Below the pieces are notes generated by a model. It had not been told where the DNA came from, ran no database searches, and saw nothing but the letters and a program-made list of their open reading frames with translations. Both the position numbers and the translations under genes were made by a program. A stretch of DNA of 64,000 bases from Triticum aestivum. Its lineage: Eukaryota > Streptophyta > Magnoliopsida > Poales > Poaceae. How positions within the stretch are numbered: position 1 is the first letter of the stretch; the number at the start of each line of letters is the position of its first letter. This document shows, in pieces, positions 22,901-33,087 of the stretch. The stretch lies in NCBI RefSeq assembly GCF_018294505.1, contig NC_057802.1, positions 310,145,137-310,209,136 of the forward strand, in the 5' to 3' direction.

Positions 22901-25001
22901 TCTGTCGACCTTGCCTGCCTTCTCATCTACCAAATATCTAGGGCAGTACTGCTTCAGTGACCGTTCCCCTCATTACAGAAGCACTTAGTCTCGAGTTTGG
23001 GTTCAAACTTGGGATTCTTTACTAGAGCAGCAAATGATTTGTTGTTTCATGAAGTATCCCTTTTGCCCTTGCCCTTCTAGAAACTAGTGGTTTTACTAAC
23101 CATCAACAATTGATGCTCCTTCTTGATTTCTACTTTCGCGGTGTCAAACATCGCGAGTTGCTCAAGGATCATCATGTCCATCCTTGATATGTTATAGTTC
23201 ATCACGAAGCTCTAATAGCTTGGTGGCAGCGACTATGGAGAACCATCACTATCTCATCTGGAAGATTAACTCCCACTCGATTCAAGTGATTGTAGTACTT
23301 AGACCATCTGAGCACATGCTCAACGATTGAGCTTTTCTCCCTTAGTTTGCAGGCTTAAGAAACTTGTCAGAGGTCTCATACCTCTTGACGTGGGCACTAG
23401 TCTGAAATCCCAATTTCAGTCTTCGGAACATCTCATATGTTCTGCGACGTTTCAAAAACGTCTCTTGTGCCACAATTCTAAACCGTTAGCATTACGCACT
23501 GAACTATCACGTAGTCATCAAAACGTGTATGTCAGATGTTTCGTAACATCTACAGACGACGCTGAGGTTCAGCACACCGAGTGGTGCATTAAGGACATAA
23601 GCCTTCTGTGCAGCAATGAGGACAATCCTCAGTTTACGGACCCAGTCCGCATAATTGCTACTACCAACTTTCAACTAAATTTTCTCTAGGAACATATCTT
23701 AAACAGTAGAACTAAAGCGTATGACATAATTTGCAAAGACCTTTTGACTATGTTCATGATACTTGAGTTCATCTGATTAATGAACTCCCACTCAGATAGA
23801 CATCCCTCTAGTCATCTAAGTGATACATGATCCGAGTCAAACTAGGCCGTGTCCGATCATCACGTGAGACGGACTAGTCATCATCGGTGAACATCTCCAT
23901 GTTGATCGTATCTACTATACGACTCATGTTCGACCTTTCGATCTCTTGTGTTCCGAGGCCATGTCTGTACATGCTAGGCTCGTCAAGTCAACCTAAGTGT
24001 TTCGCATGTGTTCCGAGGCCATGTCTGTACATGCTAGGCTCGTCAACACCCGTTGTATTCGAACGTTAGAATCTATCACACCCGATCATCACGTGGTGCT
24101 TCGAAACAACGAACCTTCGCAACGGTGCACAGTTAGGGGGAACACGTCTCTTGAAATTTTAGTGAGGGATCATCTTATTTATGCTACCGTCGTTCTAAGC
24201 AAATAAGATGTAAACATGACAAACATCACATGCAAATCATAAAGTGACATGATATGGCCAATATCATCTTGCGCCTTTGATCTCCATCTTCGAGGCGCGG
24301 CATGATCACCTTCGTCACCAGCATGACACCATGATCTCCATCATCATGATCTCCATCATCGTGTCTTCATGAAGTTGTCTCGCCAACTATTACTTCTACT
24401 ACTATGGCTAACGGTTAGCAATAAAGTAAAGTAATTACATGGCGTTTTCATTGACACGCAGGTCATACAATAAATTAAGACAACTCCTATGGCTCCTGCC
24501 GGTTGTCATACTCATCGACATGCAAGTCGTGATTCCTATTACAAGAACATGATCAATCTCATACATCACATATATCATTCATCACATCCTTTTGACCATA
24601 TCACATCACATAGCATACCCTGCAAAAACAAGTTAGACGTCCTCTAATTGTTGTTGCATGTTTTACGTGGCTGCTATGGGATTCTAGCAAGAACGTTTCT
24701 TACCTACGCAAAAGCCACAACGTGATATGCCAATTTCTATTTACCCTTCATAAGGACCCTTTTCATCGAATCCGATCCGGCTAAAGTGGGAGAGACAGAC
24801 ACCCGCTAGCCACCTTATGCAACTAGTGCATGTCAGTCGGTGGAACCTGTCTCACGTAAGCGTACGTGTAAGGTCGGTCCGGGCCGCTTCATCCCACAAT
24901 GCCGCCGAAACAAGATAAGACTAGTAGCGGCAAGAAGAATTGACAAAATCGACGCCCACAACTACTTTGTGTTCTACTCGTGCATAGAAACTACGCATAG
25001 A
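19976..25001 (-). pseudogene. Angela-type gag-pol relic
   Basis: Only pieces are readable on the minus strand, in expected order from high to low coordinate: gag-like DNA (about 24200-23000), protease/pre-integrase region (22758-22292, with WHCYLSHIG and CEPC of the zinc-binding domain), integrase-to-RT linker (21734-21546, PKADKCVFIEYP-like), RT start (21568-21024, EAMVGPYSDKWLEAMKSEI) and RT palm end (20760-20575, AYILGIKIYRDRS). Stops and frameshifts separate them and the YVDD box was not found intact. A 40-bp piece at 23947-23986 is repeated exactly at 24007-24046 (60-bp period). Confidence 0.85.
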
Positions 25002-25019
25002 CCTAGCTCATGATGCCAC
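25002..25019 (-). other. Primer-binding site of the Angela-type element (altered)
   Basis: On the minus strand the LTR is followed by gtggcatcatgagctagg, where tggtatcagagc (initiator Met-tRNA) is expected. The match is imperfect. Confidence 0.6.
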
Positions 25020-26773
25020 TGTTGGGGAACGTAGCAGAAATTCAAAATTTTCTACGCATCACCAAGATCAATCTATGGAGTAATCTAGCAACGAGGGGAA
25101 GGGGAGTGCATCTACATACCATTGTAGATCGCGATGCGGAAGCGTTGCAAGAACGCGGATGAAGGAGTCGTACTCGTAGCGATTCAGATCGCGGTTGATT
25201 CCGATCTAAGCACCGAAGAACGGTGCCTCCGCGTTCAACACACCTGCAGCCCGGTGACGTCTCCCACGCCTTGATCCACCAAGGAGAGAGGGAGAGGTTG
25301 GGGAAGACTCCATCCAGCAGCAGCACGACGGCGTGGTGGTGGTGGATGAGCGTGGCAATCCTGCAGGGCTTCGCCAAGCACTGCGGGAGAGGAGGAGGAC
25401 TTGGGAGAGGGGAAGGGCTGCGCCAGAACTTGGGGTGGTGGCTGCCCTCCTACCCCTCCACTATTTATAGGTGGGGAGAGAGGGGGCCGGCCCCCTTAGA
25501 TCTCATCTAGGGTTGGGGCGGCGGCCAAAGGGGGGAGGAGTGCCTCCCAAGTCAAGTGGAGGCCCTCCCCCTTAGGGTTTCCCCTCTCCCATGCGCATGG
25601 GCCTTGGGGGGGCTGGTGCCCCTGGCCCATTAAGGCTCGGGCGCCCCTTACAGCCCATGCTGCTGTATTGGACATGGTGGAACATTTTCCGGACCTCCAG
25701 ATCCCTCCGGAATCCTCCGGAACCTTCTGGAAGCTTCCCGGTACAATACCGAAAAACCCGAACTTTTCCCGGAACCCGAACAACAACTTTCCATATATAA
25801 ATCTTTACCTCCGGACCATTCCGGAACTCCTCGTGACGTCCGGGATCTCATCCGGGACTCCGAACAACATTCGGTAACCACGTACATACTTTCCCTATAA
25901 CCCTAGCGTCATCGAACCTTAAGTGTGTAGACCCTACGGGTTCGGGAACCATGCAGACATGAACGAGACGTTCTCCGGCCAATAACCAACAGCGGGATCT
26001 GGATACCCATGTTGGCTCCCACATGTTCCACGATGATCTCATCGGATGAACCACGATGTCGGGGATTCAATCAATCCCGTATGCAATTCCCTTTGTCTAT
26101 CGGTATGTTACTTGCCCGAGATTCGATCGTCGGTATCCCAATACCTTGTTCAATCTCGTTACCGGCAAGTCTCTTTACTCGTTCCGTAACTCACATCATC
26201 CCGTGATCAACTCCTTGGTCACATTGTGCACATTACGATGATGTCCTACCGAGTGGGCCCAGAGATACCTCTCCGTTTACACGGAGTGACAAATCCCAGT
26301 CTCGATTCGTGCCAACCCAACAGACACTTTCGGAGATACCTGTAGTGCACCTTTATAGTCACCCAGTTACGTTGTGACGTTTGGTACACCCAAAGCATTC
26401 CTACGGTATCCGGGAGTTGCACAATCTCATGGTCTAAGGAAATGATACTTGACATTAGAAAAGCTCTGAGCAAACGAACTACACGATCTTGTGCTAGGCT
26501 TAGGATTGGGTCTTGTCCATCACATCATGCTCCTAATGATGTGATCCCGTTATCAACGACATCCAATGTCCATGGTCAGGAAACCGTAACCATCTATTGA
26601 TCAACGAGCTAGTCAACTAGAGGCTTACTAGGGACATGGTGTTGTCTATGTATCCACACATGCATCTGAGTTTCCTATCAATACAATTCTAGCATGGATA
26701 ATAAACGATTATCATGAACAAGGAAATATAATAATAACCTATTTGTTATTGCCTCTAGGGCATATTTCCAACA
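25020..26773 (-). repeat. 5' LTR of the Angela-type element
   Basis: 1754 bp, about 99% identical by eye to 18206-19958. TATA box on the minus strand at 25469-25462. The right boundary abuts the TSD gttct at 26774-26778. Confidence 0.95.
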
Positions 26774-26778
26774 GTTCT

Positions 26779-26986
26779 TCGCTTGAGGCTCCAGTTGCTT
26801 GAATCTCTTCACATCGGCAGCATTGATGCTAGTAGTGACAGAGGGAACACAGTTCTCAACAATGAACCAGAGATCGTTGTTAATTGCCTCAAGATGCATG
26901 TGCCTCTTGTTCTTCCAGTAAGGATAGTCTGTGCCATCGAAGACGGGGCACGCAGCAGAAACCTTGATCATACCTGCGGTCGACAT
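26779..26986 (-). pseudogene. C1 gag N-terminus
   Basis: ATG at 26986-26984 on the minus strand opens a frame with the copia gag N-terminal signature (FDGTDYPYWKNKRHMHLEA, about residues 17-35). It reads up to the Angela insertion point at 26778 and resumes at 18200. It lies about 55 bp after the primer-binding site, the normal position of gag. Confidence 0.88.
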
Positions 26987-27040
26987 AACTAAAACTCCAG
27001 GTGGTTAAACCAAAATCACACAGAACAAGGGAGTACCTTG

Positions 27041-27052
27041 CTCTGATACCAA
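27041..27052 (-). other. C1 primer-binding site (tRNA-iMet)
   Basis: The minus strand reads tggtatcagagc, the standard copia primer site for initiator Met-tRNA, two bases inside the LTR end. Confidence 0.9.
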
Positions 27053-27054
27053 TT

Positions 27055-28558
27055 GAAAGCGCAGGTTACTCCGAGAGGGGGTGAATGGGAGATTTTTATA
27101 AATTCATCAAACTATGAAGAATTTGACGAAGATCAAAGTGAAGAAATAGAAACACAGAGGAAACTAAGTCATCACAGAACCAGAGTACATGCAATCAAGA
27201 TACATAAGAGTGAAGAACATGCAATCATACATCCATACACGCATGAAGAAAATGAACTGAGGAAATGAATGATAGTGAGATGAAATTATTCATTTCAAAT
27301 TCGTCAGAGCACAGATCACAAATTCTTAAGCACCGGAATAAAGTAAGAGAGGGTTGAGGAATTTGAAACCAGGTTGGCTCGGTGAAGACAATGGAATTTG
27401 GTAGACCAGTTCCAGTTGCTGGATCAACTGGACGTCTGGTTGAGGTGGCTGAGTCGCAACTCAGAGGACACACAGTCCACACTGAATTCCTCTTGAGCTA
27501 AGGTCACTTAGCCCTCTCCCAATCACTCGTGGTAAGTCTTCAAGGTAGACTTTCAAAACCTTCACAAACTTGTTCACTGGCACACCACAATGACTCTTGG
27601 TGTACTCAGAACTTGACACCTAACTGTTTGGAAGAATGACATACTTCAAAGGTAACAGGCGTCAGATCACACAGGTCAATCTCTTCAGTGATGCTCAATC
27701 ACTTTGGCTCTGGGTTTTGACACCTAACTGTCTGGAAGAATGACAATCTTCAAAGGTAACAGGCGTCGGATCACACAGATCAATCTCTTCAGTGATGCTC
27801 ACTCACTTTGGCTCTGGGTTTTTCCTCACTTAGGATTCTCTCAAAGTCATCGGAGGATGGGTTGCTCTCTTATGAAAAGTGTCAAGTTCTCTTGGAGCAG
27901 CAAACCAACAAGTGGTTGTGGGGGCGGCTATTTATAGCCAGGGGCAACCCGACATATATTGTCATAAATTCCCTTCTCTGATTCGACCGTTGTCAGGATA
28001 AGGATCCACTCGACACCTGGCACGCGGTGCAGCAACAGTTGGAATTTGAACTCTCAAATTCGTCGGGGCACTCAATTTCCTCACTTTTAGGTAGAAAGCA
28101 CTCGCGAACTCCTAACTCCTCAGCATGACCAAATTCGTTAGCGACCAGATGAACTTCGTCACTGTCGCTAGCAATTGCGTCAGCTGCACTGGAGTTTTCC
28201 AAAGGCTTCACTCGAAGCGGCTTTTGTGTATAGGTTTGAATAGGTTTGAGCATCACTTTGGAAATGTGAAGTATGATTCACCTAGACCCCCTTTAGCAGT
28301 ACGGTTTTTCCTATGACTCAAATAAGAAGAAAAGAAACTATGAAAACAAAGTCTTCACTTCAATTTCTTCTAAGGTCGTACCAATTTCATCACCAATTTC
28401 TTCACTTGAAGAAATACATTTTTAGGGGTCGTCTTCCATGTGTTAAACCAAATCTTTTGGGTCTCTGTCTCCTGTGTATACTCACAAACACATTAGTTCC
28501 TCAACCTATTTGTCATCAATTCTACAAAACCACTAAGGGGGCACTTGATGCACTTACA
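27055..28558 (-). repeat. C1 5' LTR
   Basis: 1504 bp. On the minus strand it starts tgtaagtgcatc and ends gcgctttca. The TATA box (revcomp of tatttata at 27929-27936) sits in a short palindrome ggctatttatagcc. A 104-bp direct tandem duplication is present at 27614-27717 / 27718-27821. The partner 3' LTR is missing, so no age estimate is possible. Confidence 0.88.
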
Positions 28559-28898
28559 GCAAGACATTAATAGATAGAGTAGGATACGGGTTAAGAGTAC
28601 GACCCGGAATCTCCTGTAAACCTAAGGACTCAACCTATTAAATAAAGGGGAGTTCCTAGGACTCAAAGACTAAGTTGCAATCTCTCGAAAGCTAGGTTAG
28701 TGAACCTGCATCCTTGTAATCAAGATGATCATCAATATCAATTAAGTAGGAGTAGGCTTTTACCTCCACCATGAGGGGGAAAACCTGGGTAAACTCGCGT
28801 CCTTCGTTTCCGATTAAACCCGTTCAAGCAACCACCTAGTTGTGATGGCCTCGAGACTCAGTCCTTTCATGAGGACATTTGCCGTGATAAAACCATGA
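28559..28898 (+). repeat. Gypsy LTR 3' part (R-U5 remnant)
   Basis: Contains an attaaataaagg TATA-like site (28638-28649) and a non-coding leader ending aaaccatgaca at about 28898, typical of the R-U5 end of a Triticeae gypsy LTR. What should be the PBS is reduced: the following gggcctctatgcagacta looks like the tail of a gypsy PBS leader from which the ggcgccc part was deleted. Confidence 0.5.
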
Positions 28899-28908
28899 CA
28901 GGGCCTCT

Positions 28909-29500
28909 ATGCAGACTAAGGGTATAGCCATTCAGTGTGTTGCCTATGAGGCCCTTCTATGGCTACGCGACATCATTCCAGAAATGAATGAAGTACAAGC
29001 CACCCGGTATCTGCCGAGTAGGAGCATGATGAATGCCATGCAGCAAGGGGAGACTTTCTCGGATACTGACTACCCGTTCCTTTGGAATCAACTTCACTTC
29101 ACCACCGCCGAGGACACTCTGCTTCACCTCGTCATTGCGGAGCTCGTAAGCACCCGTCGGGAGGTCGCTCTACATCAACAACTTTCCCACCTCATGGAGA
29201 GACGGGTGGTCGAGCAGGGGCAATATATTGTTGCCCTTGGAGGTTCAGCAACATCGTGGCCACCATAAGCTCCAACTATTGAAGGAATTTCCCTTGGTAC
29301 CACCTGCGAAGGACACAGTGAAGGGAACCCGCTCCACGCCCAGGCAGGAAAATCGCCACAACTACCCTACAACACCGACGCAAGGTCCCTCAATAACTTT
29401 CTCGACTTGGATGCTTGCACTGGATGCGGCAAGGTCGACCAGTTCGATTGGAGATGCTCCGACCGGGATTAGAGAACTCGGTACGCCCTTACCTTCATAA
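28909..29500 (+). pseudogene. Gypsy gag-like relic
   Basis: The frame at 28909-29268 (119 codons) lies directly after the LTR remnant, in the gag position. It shows 'WLRDIIPEM' and 'EDTLLHLVIAELV' segments. The reading continues in another frame to about 29500 with no recognised domain. No zinc knuckle or pol follows because another element fragment begins by about 29690. I do not recognise the protein with confidence. Confidence 0.4.
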
Positions 29501-29587
29501 GGGGGGCAAATTAGGAGGATCTTTCTAAACAACAAGTCCGCACAAGAGCAGTCCGACCACGAAGGTCCTCTTGAGCAGGCAGTAGTA

Positions 29588-29634
29588 GTCGTGTACCCTT
29601 AGGACTTGGTATGAGTCGTGTACCCTTAGGACTT
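29588..29634 (+). repeat. Short tandem duplication
   Basis: gtcgtgtacccttaggactt occurs at about 29588-29607 and again at 29615-29634, separated by 7 bp. Confidence 0.8.
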
Positions 29635-29689
29635 GTCCTGATGGACGTACGCACACTTGCTACTCTGGTTCTTTTGCTCGCTGCTTAAA

Positions 29690-30500
29690 TTTGATATTAT
29701 GCCCATGAAATCATTCTGCAGACATCAATTTATCATTGTGCATTCCATTATCTTCAAATTATCTGCTATGCAGTGTGATTGGATTCCAAGATATAGGGGA
29801 AGTTCTCCACAATCAAAACATGTCATGTGCATTTGCATTCAAAGCGAAGTCTTCATATGCACATCTTTAGGGGGAGTCATCTCTATATCATGGAATCATA
29901 ATCTCCAAGTTCTTACTTTCATATATTTTTATCCCTGTTAAAAACTTCAACTAGATTGTCATCAATCACCAAAAAGAGGGAGGTTGTAAGTGCATCTAGT
30001 GCCACTCCTTTGTTGGTTTTGGAGTATTGATGATAAACCTGATTGGGGGACTAATATGTTTGTGAGATTCATAGGATAACACAAATAAAAGTCCCTGGAG
30101 ATTCTGTTTAACTGTCGAAACCAATGGTTGCATTTGAAGATAATGAATGAAGACAATGGAACACGAACACTTAGCTTCTTTGTTAGTTTCATTTTCTTTT
30201 TATTGAGTCAAAGGAACCACAACACTGTTAAGTGTGGTCGAGGTGAAACGAAGACAGTTGTTGAAGTGATTGCTCAACCAAAAGCCTATATCTTCCTTGT
30301 AGAGATAACGAGAGAAAATATCTTCCAGAGTTTGATGAGTTAGCTTTGCTTGGAGCCCAAATAAAGTTACAGCGTTTGTTTGAAATCCGACCAATGAACA
30401 CGTGTCGGTTGGCCACTAACCCAGGGTTAGTCTGGTTATATCAATGTCGGGTTAGGGGCTACCGTCGTAGACTACGGCAGTAGCCCAGGTACCCTAGCGT
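29690..30500 (+). mobile_element. Sirevirus fragment: 3' leader, PPT and start of 3' LTR
   Basis: This plus-strand piece matches, in reverse orientation, the sequence at about 60940-61690 of the Sirevirus at the right of the window: the 'atcattctgcagac' leader, a tagggggag purine motif (29869), 'gtcatcaatcaccaaaaag' and an LTR start tgtaagtgcatctagtgcc at 29985. Similarity continues to about 30450 and then breaks down before the TATA region. A near-palindrome gctaccgtcgtag/ctacggcagtagc lies at 30456-30484. Confidence 0.8.
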
Positions 30501-30683
30501 TGTTGTGTATAGCAGTAGATCAAAGGATCAAATCATGCTAAATTTTTGGATAAGAATCATTTTGTGCTTAACTTTGCTCGTAGTCAAAATGGTGTGGGCG
30601 GAGTGCTCATCCCTCGGAACCTGGTCTGTAATATAGCTAGTTGTTTGCTATAACATGTTGCCATGTCATTTATAGCCTTAAAA
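30501..30683. other. Unassigned DNA left of the Harbinger element
   Basis: No gene or repeat recognised. It is the left flank of the PIF/Harbinger-like insertion whose right flank resumes at 44388. Confidence 0.5.
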
Positions 30684-30686
30684 TAA
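30684..30686. repeat. Harbinger target-site duplication taa (left)
   Basis: taa directly before the terminal inverted repeat; the second copy is 44385-44387. A 3-bp TWA duplication is the rule for PIF/Harbinger. Confidence 0.8.
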
Positions 30687-30939
30687 GAGCATCTCCAACA
30701 GTTGGCCCCCAGGGGCGCCTAAAATCGCCGCCTGGGGGCGAGCCGGCGCAAAAAAAGGGCCTGGGGGCGAGTTGGTCCCCAGTCGCCGGCCCCAGGGCCG
30801 CCCCCAGATGCGTATAATTTTGTCACAAAAAAACGTTCGGCGAAGTTCGGTTAAACATGGCTAAATTTCGGCAAACACGGCTAAATTTCGGCGAAGATTG
30901 GCATATATTGACATGTTCGGCGGTACATAGCAAATGTAA

Positions 30940-31694
30940 CTAAAAAAAGAAATCGCTGAACGCCGAGTAGTCGTCGTCAGCCTTCTCCTCCTTGACGCGG
31001 CCGTCCCTGGTGGACCCCTGACCGGCGTCGCCAACGCGGACTGGTGGCGGCGGCGCGTCGTCGTCGTTGTCGTTGTCCTCGATGACGACGACTCCTCCTT
31101 CGTCGCGGCCCCGGCGGCGCTGCTCGAACCGCCGCAGGGCGGCGCACTGGCGCTCCCTCGCCATCTTCAGGGAGTCCTTGCACGCCCATTCCAGGGCCGC
31201 GTCGTAGTCGTGCTCCACGTCGCCGTGCTACGTCTTCACGGCGGGGAGACCCGGCTCCGTCTTCACCGGCGCGAGCCCCGGCTCCGTCTTTGGCTTGACG
31301 AAGCGCGGAGGAGCCGACGAGGAGGCGCGCCGGCCGCCCTCGTTGATGACGATGTCGGCGCTGTGAGTGCGCCGGCCAAGCAGCGTCTCCGTCGCGGGCT
31401 CGGCCTTGACGCCGAGCAGAGCCGGAGAGCCGGAGAAGTGGGAAGAAGAGTGCGAGGAGGAAGAAGAGGAGGCGCCGAACCTCCTGGGAATCCATTGCCC
31501 GTCGCGTCGGCGGTGGGCTGGGGCGGCCGCCCTCGCCGGGGGTATGCCAACAGCGGGTTGTTGCCGCCCTCAAGGTGCGTCAGCACACCCTCGAGTGTGC
31601 GGCCGGGGACGCCCCACCACAGGTGGCGCCCCTCGCTGTTCTTCAGGCCACCCACCACTGGCGCGCCGTTGGTGGACGTCAGCCTCTGCTGCTG
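30940..31694 (-). pseudogene. Harbinger-borne unknown gene, 3' part
   Basis: This continues, in frame across the Sirevirus insertion, the gene that starts at 43872. After the junction comes a WWGVPGRTLEGVLTHLEGG block (about 31621-31565). A frameshift near 31400-31460 follows, then a Lys-Thr-Glu-Pro-Gly-Leu repeat in another frame, an in-frame TAG at 31230-31228, and a charged C-terminal block (EHDYDAALEWACKDSL and RRFEQRRRGRDEGG) ending about 30940. I recall similar uncharacterised proteins as common in grass genomes, but no function is known to me. It is non-functional here. Confidence 0.65.
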
Positions 31695-31699
31695 ACGGC
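31695..31699. repeat. Target-site duplication acggc (left copy)
   Basis: acggc at 31695-31699 and 43561-43565 flanks the 31700-43560 element precisely. Confidence 0.95.
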
Positions 31700-32063
31700 T
31701 GAAAGTGCAAGTATCACTTAGATTATATTTTGGTGTGATGACAATGTGGTTAGTGGAACTACTGTTGGTTGCTAAAGTTTATCTCAGGACGTTGGTTCCA
31801 AGGTGTCCATTGATGGAGGTGTGCGACCCCCCCAGTCCAAAAAGATCAAAGGCGTGGTTACCGGCGACTCGAAGGTTTTTCGTTTTGGTTCGATTTGAGT
31901 CGTAGGTAAAACCGCACTATCAAGAGGGGTCTTCGTGGAATTAGTGTCGTGTGGGAATGCCTCCAAGACAGATACACCAGCCCTCCTACACCTCCTCAGA
32001 TATTCCACTTGTTGTGTGCTTTGCCGTGGTGTCCTGTGATGTTTTCATCAGAAATCTTCTGGA

Positions 32064-32290
32064 CACCCCGTGTGCACGGGGTCTCTGACCCCCGTGCGCA
32101 CGGGGTAGTCAGAATATTTCTGGACACCCCGTGCGCACGGGGCTGACTTGGCCCGTGCGCACGGGGTACCTCGAAACTCACTGGACACCCCGTGCGCATG
32201 GGGCTGACTTGGCCCGTGCGCACGGGGTACCTCGCATCTCACTGGACACCCCGTGCGCACGGGGCTGACTTGGCCCGTGCGCTCGGGGTC
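32064..32290 (+). repeat. Palindromic repeat cluster, 8 copies
   Basis: CCCCGTGCGCACGGGG and variants (GTGTGC, GTGCGCAT, GTGCGCTC) recur eight times, joined by 'ggctgacttgg' or 'tacctcgNatctcactggaca' spacers. It is immediately upstream of the TATA box, so it probably belongs to the U3 promoter region. Only three copies remain in the 3' LTR. Confidence 0.9.
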
Positions 32291-32324
32291 CAACGGGCAG
32301 AAATCCCCTCCCGGCCAAGAACAC

Positions 32325-32330
32325 TATAAA
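32325..32330 (+). promoter_or_regulatory. TATA box of the 5' LTR
   Basis: tataaa in 'aacactataaaagccc', about 35 bp after the last palindromic repeat; the equivalent in the 3' LTR is 42849-42854. It is the likely core promoter of the genomic RNA. Confidence 0.75.
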
Positions 32331-33036
32331 AGCCCCCTTCTTCCTCCTCCATCCCCTAACCCTAATGTCTTGTTGAGCTCCTCCATTGCTACACCCCATT
32401 TTGCTCACTACTCTCAATCCCTCCACCCAATCTTTTTGAAACTTTGGGGATTGGGAGAGCAAGACCCGATCTACACTTTGACCAAACCAAATCGCATTCC
32501 CCGCAACATTCATCCACCATTTCTTGTTACTCTTGGAGCTTGGGCTCCTAGGCGGTTAGAGGTTCCTCCGGAAGCTTCCTTGCTTGTGGTGTGCTCCGGA
32601 GAAGTTTGTAAAGGTGTGGTGGTCGCCTTCAAGACCAACCCCGAGTGATTCGAGGCTCATCCGTTGGGGGTGACTCGAAGGAGATTACGGTGAGCCTTCG
32701 GTGGAGTTCCGCAAGCTTTGGCTCCGGCACCACTCCAAACGGAGAGTAGCTCTTCCCCAAGGAAGAGTGAACTTCGGGATAAAATCCGCGTCCTCGTCTC
32801 ACTTGTGGTTAATCCTTTCCCGCACTTTACTTAGCCTTGTATGCTTGTTGGCTTGCTAATTAGTTTGTTGCCTAGCATACTTAGCTTATAGCTTGCTTGT
32901 CATATAGGTTGTGTTCACCTAGTTGCATATCTAGTGAACCCTTTTTATCCGCTAAGCCTTAAAATTGACAAGAAAGAGTAAAATTTGTAGTCTCCTATTC
33001 ACCCCCCCTCCTAGTCGACCGTATCGATCCTTTCAA

Positions 33037-33050
33037 TTGGTATCAGAGCC
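33037..33050 (+). other. Primer-binding site (tRNA-iMet)
   Basis: ttggtatcagagcc, one base after the LTR end, complementary to the 3' end of initiator Met-tRNA. Confidence 0.93.
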
Positions 33051-33087
33051 TCGTGCTCTAATATAAGGTTTTACAACCTTAGAGGAT

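Larger units (their letters stand above)
18206..26773 (-). mobile_element. Angela/WIS/BARE-1-type copia element, complete but coding-dead
   Basis: 8568 bp on the minus strand with LTRs of 1754 bp (25020-26773, 5') and 1753 bp (18206-19958, 3') and a perfect 5-bp TSD. Read on the minus strand the LTR begins tgttggaaatatgccc, the hallmark of the BARE-1/WIS/Angela group, and the element size fits. By hand comparison the LTRs differ at roughly 17-18 substitutions plus a few indels (about 1%), so insertion is recent. The 5.06-kb interior nevertheless carries only fragmentary gag-pol with stops in every frame. This copy was evidently mobilised by proteins made elsewhere. Confidence 0.95.
4856..28558 (-). 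mobile_element. C1: minus-strand Sirevirus-like copia element, truncated, with two nested insertions
   Basis: Reading the minus strand gives a 5' LTR (28558-27055), a primer site for initiator Met-tRNA, gag with a coiled coil and a zinc-knuckle relic, protease, integrase, reverse transcriptase and RNase H in copia order. The body is split in gag by an Angela-type element (18206-26773) and in integrase by a pol-less LTR element (7408-14822). The 3' LTR is missing: about 300 bp after RNase H the element stops at the 21-bp repeat near 4855. The frame has many stops and shifts, so it is dead. The LTR shares a long stretch (about 27390-27580) with the Sirevirus LTR at 60080-61399, which supports the same clade. 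Confidence 0.85.
31700..33035 (+). repeat. 5' LTR of the Sirevirus-type element
   Basis: Starts tgaaagtgcaag and ends cgatcctttca. It carries eight copies of the palindrome CCCGTGCGCACGGG or close variants (32064-32290), then the TATA box at 32325-32330. Confidence 0.95.

Noticed and set aside
22297..23689. Plus-strand ORFs in the Angela interior
   Set aside because: They are antisense to gag-pol relics on the minus strand.
30977..31573. 198-codon Arg/Pro-rich minus-strand frame
   Set aside because: It is a GC-rich shadow frame; the recognisable protein blocks lie in the other two minus frames.
32064..32290. CRISPR-like array of short palindromic repeats
   Set aside because: Repeats are in a eukaryotic LTR upstream of a TATA box, spacers are themselves repeated, and there are no cas genes.
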